Part shown: in pieces, positions 25,754 through 34,015 of the stretch
Layout of the letters: each line of letters starts with the position of its first letter
How positions within the stretch are numbered: the stretch's first letter is position 1
Source: DASVUS01 sp036388675
GTDB taxonomy: Bacteria; Armatimonadota; Abditibacteriia; Abditibacteriales; Abditibacteriaceae
Assembly: GCA_036388675.1 (NCBI GenBank)
Contig: DASVRI010000047.1
Coordinates: 1-64,000, forward strand
DNA: 64,000 nucleotides
Reading direction: 5' to 3'
The notes under the pieces: generated by a model
Database searches by the model: none
Told to the model about the DNA's origin: nothing
What the model saw: only the letters and a program-made list of their open reading frames with translations
Translations under genes and position numbers: made by a program

Positions 25754-26488
25754 ATGAATGCTTTGATTCTTTGTGCCGGCAGCGCGCGCCGCTTTTTCCC
25801 CGAATCCGCCGAAGGTGCGCGTCAGCCAAAATGCCTACTGCGCCTGAGTTCACACGAAACGATTCTCAGCCGTCTGCTGCGCCAGGTCGGCGCGCGCGGC
25901 TATCGCATCGTTTTGGGAACCGGCTGCGGCCATGACCTGGTGGAAGCACATGCACGAGCAAACACTGCAAACACCCAGGTGCAATGCGTCTTTAACCCGG
26001 AGTATGCGACTACGAACTCTATCGTGACGCTGTGGCAGTTGCGCGACTGGGTGCGTGACGACACGCTGCTCATCAACGGCGACCTGGTGCTGGCCGACGG
26101 CGTATTCGACGAATTCGATACAAACGCCACCTCACCGCAGTTGCTCGTCAAGCACTTGCCCGAATTCGATGACGATACCTATCGCGTGCTCTATGATGAG
26201 ACGAGTCGAGTACTTGAAATGGGCAAAGACATCGACGCCGCGCCGTCGCCACAGTGCGCCGCATTCCTGGGCGTGTCACGCGTTGGCGATGCGAAGACTT
26301 TTCTGCGCGAAATTGAAGCACTGCTGTCAGACGGCACGCGACAGACCTGGCCGACAACCGCTTATCGGCGCATGTTGAGCGCTGTGCCAGTGCGCGCCGT
26401 TCCGATTGGCGACGCCTTGTTTTTCGACATCGACACGCCGGAAGAATTCGAAGCGGCCAGGTCGGCACTGGCCCCGGCGTCGCGGTAA
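25754..26488 (+). CDS. Sugar- or alditol-nucleotidyltransferase
   Basis: This 244-residue GT-A-fold nucleotidyltransferase begins MNALILCAGSARRFFP, a variant of the GxGxR nucleotide loop. It has QPKCLLRL (the lysine that contacts phosphate), LLINGDLVLAD with the metal aspartate, and IGDALFFDIDTPEEFEAARS at the end. The pattern is closest to LicC/CTP-type enzymes that activate choline-P, glycerol-P or sugar-1-P. It lies just before two TagB/TagF-like transferases, so making a CDP-linked donor for them is a reasonable inference. The frame opens at 25700; ATG 25754 fits the family. Confidence 0.75.
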   Translation: MNALILCAGSARRFFPESAEGARQPKCLLRLSSHETILSRLLRQVGARGYRIVLGTGCGHDLVEAHARANTANTQVQCVFNPEYATTNSIVTLWQLRDWVRDDTLLINGDLVLADGVFDEFDTNATSPQLLVKHLPEFDDDTYRVLYDETSRVLEMGKDIDAAPSPQCAAFLGVSRVGDAKTFLREIEALLSDGTRQTWPTTAYRRMLSAVPVRAVPIGDALFFDIDTPEEFEAARSALAPASR

Positions 26489-26489
26489 G

Positions 26490-27638
26490 ATGCGCGCGGT
26501 TTATTACACGCAGAACCTGCGCGACCTGCTCTGGGTGCAACCCATCTGGCAGGAAACCGGCGGCGCGTTTTGCAGCGAACTGCCCGAAACGGCGCGTCAT
26601 GTACACGACTTCGATTCATCCCTGCCCTTCGAAGTTCTACATACACCTACCAAGCTGACTATCGGGCGGGCTGCGGGCGGCGGGCAACTTTCGCTTAAAC
26701 GCAAGGCGGTGCGGCTGCGGCTGGCGCATGTGGCGCGTCGCCTGAAGCCGGATGTCATCATCACGACCAGCAATCATCGTCACGCCATCAGGCGCGATGT
26801 GCGCGGCGCTCTTGCGCAAGGCTTGTCGAGCTTTCCGCATGTTAAGCAGGTTCAAGCGTTTCACGGCGTTTCGAGCAAGAATGTAAAGTTCAATCCGTGG
26901 ATGGCAGAATACGATTTGCTGCTGCTGCCGGGCCGCCGCGAGCGCGATAAATTCGCCGCCATGGGAGTACTCGACAAGGTTAAACACGCCTTGATTGGCC
27001 ATCCCAAAGCCGACCGCGTGCTGCGTGGCGAACTCACGCGCCAACAGGCACGTGCCGAGCTGGGGCTGCAAAATCGACCGACTGTGCTCTATGCACCGAC
27101 ACACGGCGCGCTGAGTTCGTTTTACAAGTGGGGACTGCAAATCTGTGCAGCGGTGCCGTCGGAATGTAATTTAATCGTGAAGCCGCATCCCAGTTTGCTG
27201 ACGACCATTGCCTCGGATAAAAGCGGTGCCGAAGCGATTGCGGCTGTGACGCAACACCTCGCGCGTCGCGGTGGATTATGGTTGCCCTTCGAGCCGGATG
27301 TCATGCCCGCCATGGCCGCTTCCGACTTGCTCGTGACCGATTATTCATCGGTTGCTGAAGAGTATCTGGTGTTCGACCGTCCGCTCATATTTGCCGACCA
27401 CCTGGCCGGTGCGACGGGCCGCGACCGCGCGCAACGCGACAAAGGCGATTGGCACGGTATCTTCGGCTGCGGTCTGGTTGTCACGCAAGTTGGTGCTGTG
27501 CCCGAGGCCGTAGCGATGAGTCTGGCACAACCTGAAAACGAGGCTACGGCGCGGCGCGCTTTGCGTGACTATGTGTTTGAAAACCTGGATGGCCACTGCG
27601 CCAAACGTGCGGCAGAGGCGATTCGAGAACTGGTTTAA
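26490..27638 (+). CDS. CDP-glycerol glycerophosphotransferase-like protein (TagB/TagF family), copy 1
   Basis: This 382-residue protein starts MRAVYYTQNLRDL one base after the previous stop. The C-terminal half has PTVLYAPTHGALSSF, VKPHPSLL and LLVTDYSSVAEEYLVFDRPLIF, the donor-site signature of the TagB/TagF glycerophosphotransferase family. Such enzymes add polyol phosphate to cell-surface polymers; in a diderm a capsule or LPS side chain is more likely than teichoic acid. It is a paralogue of the gene at 27864, with equal length. It is co-transcribed with the nucleotidyltransferase. Confidence 0.8.
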   Translation: MRAVYYTQNLRDLLWVQPIWQETGGAFCSELPETARHVHDFDSSLPFEVLHTPTKLTIGRAAGGGQLSLKRKAVRLRLAHVARRLKPDVIITTSNHRHAIRRDVRGALAQGLSSFPHVKQVQAFHGVSSKNVKFNPWMAEYDLLLLPGRRERDKFAAMGVLDKVKHALIGHPKADRVLRGELTRQQARAELGLQNRPTVLYAPTHGALSSFYKWGLQICAAVPSECNLIVKPHPSLLTTIASDKSGAEAIAAVTQHLARRGGLWLPFEPDVMPAMAASDLLVTDYSSVAEEYLVFDRPLIFADHLAGATGRDRAQRDKGDWHGIFGCGLVVTQVGAVPEAVAMSLAQPENEATARRALRDYVFENLDGHCAKRAAEAIRELV

Positions 27639-27823
27639 ACCGCAGAGAACATGGAGAGCGCAGAGGGCAAGATGATGCCGATGATAGCAATGGCTTTCGA
27701 TAAAGTTCAGACTTACGAAAATAGCAGCGTTTCCAGAACCCGGAGTGCGTAAGTCCGGAAAGTAAATCGAGAGCCTTATTGATTACCCGTAAAAACCTCT
27801 GCCCCTCTGTGTTCTCTGCGGTT
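27638..27823. repeat. Inverted-repeat intergenic element
   Basis: A 186-bp intergenic block is bounded by 13-bp terminal inverted repeats (AACCGCAGAGAAC at 27638-27650 and its complement at 27811-27823). Inside lies a smaller palindromic unit (27711-27754, ACTTACG to CGTAAGT) containing GTTTCCAGAACCCGGAG, which is related to the element at 49834-49980. It has no coding capacity and looks like a MITE or REP-type element. Confidence 0.7.
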
Positions 27824-27849
27824 CAGAATCAAGCGACTTACCTAAAGTG

Positions 27850-27855
27850 ATATAA
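27850..27855 (+). promoter_or_regulatory. -10 box TATAAT before the second TagB/TagF-like gene (leaderless)
   Basis: TATAAT ends 8 nt before GTG 27864. No Shine-Dalgarno sequence is present between them, so the transcript would begin at or near the start codon. It lies just downstream of the inverted-repeat element. Confidence 0.6.
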
Positions 27856-27863
27856 TTTCGCGC

Positions 27864-29012
27864 GTGAAAGTTGCCTATTACGCCGCCAACATGCAGGGCT
27901 TAACCTGGGTAAAACCGGTGCATGACCTCACGGGCGGCGCGCTTTGCACCGACCGCGAAACCACCTTCAACGATGCTCGGCAGATGTGGCCGCAGGCACG
28001 AGTACTCATGTTCGAAGCGGGCAGCAAGTGGAGCCTGCGGCGCACGCGCGGCGAAAGCAAGACAACTCTCTCGCAACGAGAAGACCACGTTCAACTGGCC
28101 GAAATCGCGCGCCGTGAACAGCCGGATGTCATTGTCACGACGGCGAACTTTCCGCATTACATCCGGCGTAGTGGCCTCGGCGCCTGGCGTCAGGGTGGTG
28201 CGTTGCCGCATGTTAAACAAGTGCAGATGTTTCACGGCATTTCCAGCAAGCACAACAAGTTCAAACCGTTTATGGCCAACTACGACTTGCTGCTTTTTGT
28301 TGGTGAGCGCGATAAGCAACGCTTTGAACGCCTGGGAGTGCTCGGTAAAACGCGTTGGAGACTTATCGGACTGCCGCGCAGCGACCGCATTGCACGCGGC
28401 GAAGTCACGCGCGATGCGATGCTGCAAACTCTGGGCTTGCCGCTGCGTCCGACCGTGTTGTATGCGCCGACGCACGGCGCGTTGAGTTCTTTCTTCGAAT
28501 GGGGCCGCGACATTTGTGAAGCCGTGCCCGGCGAATGTAACTTGATCATCAAACCACATCCTCTCATTGCACGCGCTGTAGAAAGCGGCACCGGCGATAG
28601 CGCAATGTGGAATGCCCTGCACGAGTACTCGCTGCAACGCGAGGGCACGCTTTTCCTGGGCGAAGCAAATGTCGAATTGCAGCACGTCATGGCGGCTGCC
28701 GATGTTCTGGTGACGGACTTCTCCTCGGCTGCCGAAGAGTTCCTGATTTTTAATCGGCCTCTGGTTTTTGCCAATCATCTGGCGAGTAGTGGCTATCATC
28801 TCACACGCGGCGAGTGGGATGAGATACAAAGTTGCGGTCAGGTCGTCACGGATAAACAGAAATTGCCTCACGCCATTTCTGATACGCTGCAAAATCCGCA
28901 GCAGCATGAAGCGCAGCGTATGCACATGCGCGATCATGTTTATCATCACGTCGATGGACGCGCCGCGGAACGGGCGTCTCAGGCATTAGTTGATCTCGTG
29001 GGCCAGAGATGA
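27864..29012 (+). CDS. CDP-glycerol glycerophosphotransferase-like protein (TagB/TagF family), copy 2
   Basis: This 382-residue paralogue of the gene at 26490 shares VKVAYYAANMQGLTWVKPV-like N-terminus, FHGISSKHNKFKPF, PTVLYAPTHGALSSFFEWG, IIKPHPL and LVTDFSSAAEEFLIFNRPL. Its probable role is polyol-phosphate or sugar-phosphate transfer in surface polymer assembly. The GTG start lies directly behind a TATAAT box, so it has its own leaderless promoter rather than being read only with copy 1. The pair probably arose by duplication and then diverged. Confidence 0.8.
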   Translation: MKVAYYAANMQGLTWVKPVHDLTGGALCTDRETTFNDARQMWPQARVLMFEAGSKWSLRRTRGESKTTLSQREDHVQLAEIARREQPDVIVTTANFPHYIRRSGLGAWRQGGALPHVKQVQMFHGISSKHNKFKPFMANYDLLLFVGERDKQRFERLGVLGKTRWRLIGLPRSDRIARGEVTRDAMLQTLGLPLRPTVLYAPTHGALSSFFEWGRDICEAVPGECNLIIKPHPLIARAVESGTGDSAMWNALHEYSLQREGTLFLGEANVELQHVMAAADVLVTDFSSAAEEFLIFNRPLVFANHLASSGYHLTRGEWDEIQSCGQVVTDKQKLPHAISDTLQNPQQHEAQRMHMRDHVYHHVDGRAAERASQALVDLVGQR

Positions 29013-29090
29013 GGCGCGGCAGGCCACGACAGAGAGGATATACTTATTGAGTACCTGCTCTCAGCCGCATTTCGCCTGAAGTCATTGTTC

Positions 29091-30488
29091 ATGTCCGAAA
29101 AGATCAACCTTCTGTTTCCGGTCGAAACCATCAATCGCGAGCTGGATTTCCGTCTCTTCTTCGCGTGTCTTAGCGCACGCGCCGACCGGCGAATCTGGAT
29201 CGGGCAATCGCGCGTTATTTACAGCCTGGCGCACGCTATTCAAGGTGGCGTTTATGTCGGAAAAAACCTGTGGGGCCTGCCACCCAACCTGACGTGGAAT
29301 CGCTATCACAACCTGAAAAATCAGGGCTACAAGTGCGTTCACCTGGACGAGGAAGGCGCCGTTCATTATGGCGAGACAGAACAGTGGAAAGCCGAACTGA
29401 GTCGCCGCTTTGATCCGACGCAATTGCAGCCGGACGATTATGTTTGCACCTGGGGCGATTTTCAGCGCGACTATTATCTGTCGCTCGATCCGCCGTGTGC
29501 CGGCAATATTCACAGCACAGGGCATCCGCGCTTCGATCTTTACAAGCCGGCGTTTCGTGATTATTACGCCACGGACGCTCAGAAACTGCGCGAGCGCTAC
29601 GGCGATTTCGTCTTAATCAACACCAACTTCTCGCAGGTCAATCACCATTCCGGGCCGCCGCGCATCTTTTCGGAACGCTGGGGCTATCGTGCCGATGATC
29701 CGCAGAAGCGTCTCGACTTTTTCGACCGCTGGCGCCACCTTTCGTTCACGCTCACCAATTTTGTTCGGCTAACCAATCGCTTGAGTGTAGAGTTTCCACA
29801 CATCAACATTGTGCTGCGCCCACACCCGTCGGAGAATCAGAACTTCTATCGGGCCGCATTCGACGGCGTGCCCAATGTGCATGTGACGCGCGAAGGCAGC
29901 GTCGGGCCATGGCTCTTTGCCTGCCGCGCCATGATTCACGATGGCTGTACAACAGGATTGGAAGCGCATTTTGGCGGGGTTCACGTCATCAATTACAAAT
30001 CGGTGGAGGACACGGCGCACGACCTGTATTTGCCGAACGTCTTTGGAGCGCGTTGCACCTCCGATGAAGCGGTTATGGATGAAGTGCATGCGTCATTAAA
30101 AAATAAACGCGCTGTCAATTCGTCGGTCGATGCGGCGGTGTCGCCCCCAGTGCCCGGCCTGGCCTGCGCCCTGCTTGAAAACCTGCGCAGCGATGCCTTC
30201 CAGCGACTGGGCACGGTTTTAGATGAAGTCGTCGCTTCGATGGATGTGGCCACTTCTGCGTACACACCCGGCAAGTTCGCGTTGCGCGAGGGTTTACGCA
30301 GTTATGGACGCCGCGTCAAGCAGAATTTGCTGCGCCGCTCCCGAGAGCCGGGTCGTGAAAGAATGGGTAAGTTCTATGGCTTCGAGGGCGTTGATCTCGA
30401 CGAAAGACTGGAGCGCGTGCAGACAGTGACAAAGACTCGCATTAAATACACTGTGCATTCCGGCGAACTCGTTTCCATTGAACTGTAG
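29091..30488 (+). CDS. Surface carbohydrate biosynthesis protein, copy 1
   Basis: This 465-residue protein starts MSEKINLLFPVETINRELD and contains HLDEEGAV, CTWGDFQRDYYLSL, STGHPRFDLYKP, LRPHPSENQNFY, EGSVGPWLFACRAMIHDGCT and VINYKS. This set is typical of proteins annotated as surface carbohydrate biosynthesis proteins, with a GT-B-like fold distantly related to TagF and capsule transferases. The reaction is not known. It is paralogous to the gene at 34016. ATG 29091 is preferred to the TTG 6 nt upstream. Confidence 0.72.
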   Translation: MSEKINLLFPVETINRELDFRLFFACLSARADRRIWIGQSRVIYSLAHAIQGGVYVGKNLWGLPPNLTWNRYHNLKNQGYKCVHLDEEGAVHYGETEQWKAELSRRFDPTQLQPDDYVCTWGDFQRDYYLSLDPPCAGNIHSTGHPRFDLYKPAFRDYYATDAQKLRERYGDFVLINTNFSQVNHHSGPPRIFSERWGYRADDPQKRLDFFDRWRHLSFTLTNFVRLTNRLSVEFPHINIVLRPHPSENQNFYRAAFDGVPNVHVTREGSVGPWLFACRAMIHDGCTTGLEAHFGGVHVINYKSVEDTAHDLYLPNVFGARCTSDEAVMDEVHASLKNKRAVNSSVDAAVSPPVPGLACALLENLRSDAFQRLGTVLDEVVASMDVATSAYTPGKFALREGLRSYGRRVKQNLLRRSREPGRERMGKFYGFEGVDLDERLERVQTVTKTRIKYTVHSGELVSIEL

Positions 30489-30659
30489 CCGGGAAGGATA
30501 GTTACGCCGAGGCGTGGAGATTGCTCGCAGCGAGTACTCGTCGCCGGTTGCACAAATTCGCTCCTGGAACCAGGAGGCGCAACAAGGAAGCCGCTTGATA
30601 AACTGCACTTTGGGAGCGTTTTGTATGGGTAGAAACTGCGTTTTGCAAGGGATTTTGGC

Positions 30660-31496
30660 ATGAGGCCGCCTGTCATACTTATCGGCGCGCATCGTTCGGG
30701 CACCAGTGCAACCGCTCATGCGCTCATCGACATGGGCTTGTTCCTCGGCGCGCATCGCATGCCTTTGCACGATGAATCCTACTTCTTCTACAGAATACAA
30801 AACGACTACCTGAAAAGTGTCGGTGCCACCTGGTATGAGCCTCAACCGTTTCTGGATCATATCGCAACGACAGAGGGCCGCGAGCACTGTCGCCGATACC
30901 TTGAGAATCATGTTAAGGGGCCACGCGGCTTCTCGTTGCGTTTCTATCACAAGTTCGGCGGCTGGCGTTACGGTCCGTTAATGGCGCTGGGGCGCGACAT
31001 TGCGTGGGGCTGGAAAGATCCGCGCACGACCTTGTTCACCCCGATCTGGATGGAATTGTTTCCCGACGCGAAAGTGCTGCACATCGTGCGGCACCCGTTA
31101 GACATTGCTCTGAGTTTGCAAAGCCGCGAAATGCGTAAGCGCAGCAAACGGGAGGGTCGCCCGTTTGTGGAGCAGATGGGCGATTTGGATCGTTGCTTTT
31201 ATGTAGCAGTGAAGTATGTCGAGCAGGGCTGTGAAATGGCGACATTGGGCGAGCGCTATCGCGAAATTCGCTTTGAAGATATTCAAGACGAGCCATTCAA
31301 ATATCTGACGGAACTGGCCGACTTTTGTGAATTGAGCCGCGCCGGTGTCGAGCGCGCGGCTGCCGAAATCGATCAGGATCGGCGTAATCGCTGGCAGTCG
31401 TTGCCCGAATCAGAAGTGGCGCGCCTGATGGAAAGCTATACGCTCTCCGACCGCTTCCACTATTCGGCCCAACCCCAAGCGGTCGGCAGCCGGTGA
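30660..31496 (+). CDS. Sulfotransferase-family protein
   Basis: This 278-residue protein has the PAPS 5'-phosphosulfate loop VILIGAHRSGTSATAHAL at the N-terminus and a 3'-phosphate motif VLHIVRHPLDIALSLQSRE near residue 150. It probably transfers sulfate from PAPS to a surface sugar. It lies inside the glycan locus, and a second sulfotransferase is at 35488, so a sulfated surface polysaccharide is likely. ATG 30660 has AGGGA about 10 nt upstream. Confidence 0.82.
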   Translation: MRPPVILIGAHRSGTSATAHALIDMGLFLGAHRMPLHDESYFFYRIQNDYLKSVGATWYEPQPFLDHIATTEGREHCRRYLENHVKGPRGFSLRFYHKFGGWRYGPLMALGRDIAWGWKDPRTTLFTPIWMELFPDAKVLHIVRHPLDIALSLQSREMRKRSKREGRPFVEQMGDLDRCFYVAVKYVEQGCEMATLGERYREIRFEDIQDEPFKYLTELADFCELSRAGVERAAAEIDQDRRNRWQSLPESEVARLMESYTLSDRFHYSAQPQAVGSR

Positions 31497-31513
31497 TAGT
31501 TGATAGTGAATAT

Positions 31514-31578
31514 GGCTGCGTGTTGCTCTTGATGAGCAGGTTGCTCCTGGATGAGCGTGTTGCTCTTGATAAGCAAAC
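31514..31578 (+). repeat. Three imperfect repeats before a glycosyltransferase gene
   Basis: Units of the type GTTGCTCTTGATGAGCA occur three times in the gap between the sulfotransferase and the next glycosyltransferase. Each unit has a short internal palindrome (GCTC to GAGC). No role is apparent. Confidence 0.7.
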
Positions 31579-31593
31579 AGCAAAGGTTTCTTG

Positions 31594-32667
31594 ATGAGTA
31601 GTGCGGTTGTTGGCTGGAAGCCCGAACGGAACAAACTGCGTGTTGCCGGCTCGCGCGTGCGCTGTTTGCACCCGTTGGCGGCGTTGCAAAAAGCCGGGCT
31701 TCCCGTCGAGCTATTCCAGCCGGGTCATGAGCATCAATACAAGGTTGTGGTGCTACAAAAGCTGTTCGATGACGAGCACGTTCAACTCGCGCGCAGGCTG
31801 CAAGCTCAAGGCACCAAGATCGTCTTCGACTTGTGCGACAACTATTTGTACTACTCGCCGGACACGTCGCTCGGCGAGAAATATGAGCAGCAGGTGCGCG
31901 AAGTTGCTCGCATGTTGGAAATTGCCGATGTCGTGACGGTGCCCAGCGAAGAACTGGCGCGCCACCTCAGTTGCCCTGCCGTCGTGGTGCGTGATGGGCT
32001 AGCTCCCGTTGAGGCCATCTCAAACGCGCAACGTATTGCATTGCCGTCTTTGTTCGCTCGCACGGCAGCAAAACCCCGAAGCGAGTACACGGAACTGGTG
32101 TGGTATGGCAAAGCGAGTTCAAACCGCGCACCGGCTGGCATGCGCGACATTTTACGGGTGACGGAGGTTCTCGAAACACTGGCCAGAGAGTTTCCGCTGC
32201 GCCTCACAGTCATCAGCAACTCGCGCGAGATTTACGAAGAAAGCATCCGCCCACTCAAGCTGCCAACGCGCTACATGGAATGGCAAAGTTACGAAGCGTT
32301 CTGCGCCCGTTTTGCTCAGCACGACATTTGTATTCTGCCGATTAATATCAATCCATATACGCGCTGCAAATCGAACAATCGTCTCACGTTGTCGCTGCTT
32401 TTAGGCGTGGCTGTTGTGGCCGACGCAATTCCCAGTTACGAAGAGTTCGACCGCCATTGCATGCTCGGTAATTGGTCTGAAAGCTTGCGCACTTATCTGC
32501 AAAACGCGGAACTGCGCCGACAACACGCCGCAGCGGGCCATGTTTATGTGCGCAGTCGCTACATGGTCGATCAATCAGCAGCCGACTGGTGGGATGTCTT
32601 TGACGCCTTGCTCTCTAATCGTCCACTACATTCCGCGCAGCAAGAGTGCGCATCGGCCTTGCCTTAG
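31594..32667 (+). CDS. Glycosyltransferase-like protein
   Basis: This 357-residue protein has a GT-B outline. The N-terminal GSRVRCLHPLAALQKAG and IVFDLCDNYLYYSPD are followed by VVTVPSEELARHL and DGLAPVEA, and the C-terminal half has LVWYGKASSNRAPAGM, LTVISNS and CILPININPYTRCKSNNRL. The pattern resembles glycan transferases that build O-antigen or capsule. No donor is inferable. ATG 31594 is preferred to the overlapping TTG 31591. Confidence 0.65.
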   Translation: MSSAVVGWKPERNKLRVAGSRVRCLHPLAALQKAGLPVELFQPGHEHQYKVVVLQKLFDDEHVQLARRLQAQGTKIVFDLCDNYLYYSPDTSLGEKYEQQVREVARMLEIADVVTVPSEELARHLSCPAVVVRDGLAPVEAISNAQRIALPSLFARTAAKPRSEYTELVWYGKASSNRAPAGMRDILRVTEVLETLAREFPLRLTVISNSREIYEESIRPLKLPTRYMEWQSYEAFCARFAQHDICILPININPYTRCKSNNRLTLSLLLGVAVVADAIPSYEEFDRHCMLGNWSESLRTYLQNAELRRQHAAAGHVYVRSRYMVDQSAADWWDVFDALLSNRPLHSAQQECASALP

Positions 32668-32704
32668 CGTGAAGGGATTTGAACCACGAACGAGTACTCG
32701 CACT

Positions 32705-33919
32705 ATGCAATTGTTGAGCAGCCAGGCCTCCATAACAGACGGAACAAAGAGCGAGACGATGCCTGCATCGGCACCCAGGCCGCTGCGTGTGCTGCATCTT
32801 GCAACGCATACCGGCGTGGCCGGCGGCGGCGCGGTGCAGATGGCGCGCATGGCAGGCGGCATGCTGGCGCGCGGCCACCATGTAGCGTGTGCTTTCAACT
32901 GGCACGATTTCCGGCGCGGCGAAGGCGAGCGCAATTATGCCGACCTCGAACAGTATGGCGTTCCGTACCAGACGTTTCGCATGGAAGCGCTTTTCAGCAA
33001 ACTGCTGGGCGACCGCCGTCGCTTTCTGAAGTTCGTCCGGGACAACGACTTCCAAATTGTGCACGTACACAAGCCGCGCGCGATGCGTTTCGCGCTGTCC
33101 ACTTTCGCGCCCGATGCGCAAAGCCCGGCGATTGTCGTGCAGCGCGGCAACTGCTACCCAATCGACGATTACACGCGCGCAATGCTTAACGACCGTCGCG
33201 TGAAGGCTGTTGTCTGCGTGGCGGAAGCGGTGCGCCAGGTCGTTATCGAAGGCGGTGTCGAGCCGTCGAAAGTGCACGTTATTTACGGCGGAGTTCCCGC
33301 CGATGCCTTTGACCCGAGTATCGATCCGCTTCCGGTGCGTCGTGAGTTGGACATTCCCGATGCGGTGCCGGTTGTCGGCATCGTGGCGAACTTCGACGGC
33401 AAGAAGGCGCATCCCCTGTTTTTCGAAGCTGCGGCGCAGATCGCGCAACGCGTGCCGGACGTGCGGTTTCTCGTGGTGGGACGCGGCGCCTCGGAAGAGT
33501 TGCCGGAGCATCTCCAGGCACTGGGCATCGCCGATAAAGTGGTGCTGGCCGGTTTTCGCAGCGATGTGCCGCGCATGTTGGCCGCAATGGACGTTTCGGT
33601 GAATGTCAGTAATCGTGGCGAGGGATTAACCGGCGCGATGCGAGAATCGCTGTGCATGAAAAAGCCGGTCGTTTGCACCAACATTGGCGGCAACTCCGAA
33701 TTGGTGCGCAATGGTGAGACCGGCTACCTGGTGCCGCCCAACGACCTGCCGGCCTTTGTCGATGCGGTTGTTGACTTGCTCCTGAACCCGCTGGAGGCGC
33801 GCCGCATGGCTGACAACGGCTACAAATTAGTGATGGAACACTTTACGGAAGAGGTGCGCATCGCACGTCTGGAAAAGTTGTATCTCGACATCGTCGCTGC
33901 CCTGCCGTCGCGGCGGTAA
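32705..33919 (+). CDS. GT4-family glycosyltransferase
   Basis: This 404-residue protein is a typical GT4 enzyme: RVLHLATHTGVAGGGAVQMARM near the start, VIYGGVPADAFDP at the domain hinge, VGIVANFDGKKAHPLF, FLVVGRGASEELPEHL, NRGEGLTGAMRESLCMKKP and NSELVRNGETGYLVPP. The start could be ATG 32705 (just after a GAGTACTC copy) or ATG 32759, which is nearer the conserved part. The longer frame to 32414 overlaps the previous gene and is rejected. Confidence 0.85.
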   Translation: MQLLSSQASITDGTKSETMPASAPRPLRVLHLATHTGVAGGGAVQMARMAGGMLARGHHVACAFNWHDFRRGEGERNYADLEQYGVPYQTFRMEALFSKLLGDRRRFLKFVRDNDFQIVHVHKPRAMRFALSTFAPDAQSPAIVVQRGNCYPIDDYTRAMLNDRRVKAVVCVAEAVRQVVIEGGVEPSKVHVIYGGVPADAFDPSIDPLPVRRELDIPDAVPVVGIVANFDGKKAHPLFFEAAAQIAQRVPDVRFLVVGRGASEELPEHLQALGIADKVVLAGFRSDVPRMLAAMDVSVNVSNRGEGLTGAMRESLCMKKPVVCTNIGGNSELVRNGETGYLVPPNDLPAFVDAVVDLLLNPLEARRMADNGYKLVMEHFTEEVRIARLEKLYLDIVAALPSRR

Positions 33920-34015
33920 GCGCCATGCGCTCTCAATTGTGCGCTCGGACGCGATTAACTACACTATACGCGCTTCCTACGACCCGAGAGCGTTGGAACA
34001 GAATGGAGCAGCAGC

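Noticed and set aside
33279..33711. Minus-strand open frames over the GT4 gene at 32705
   Set aside because: They are shadows of a gene with clear GT4 motifs and have no supporting ribosome sites.
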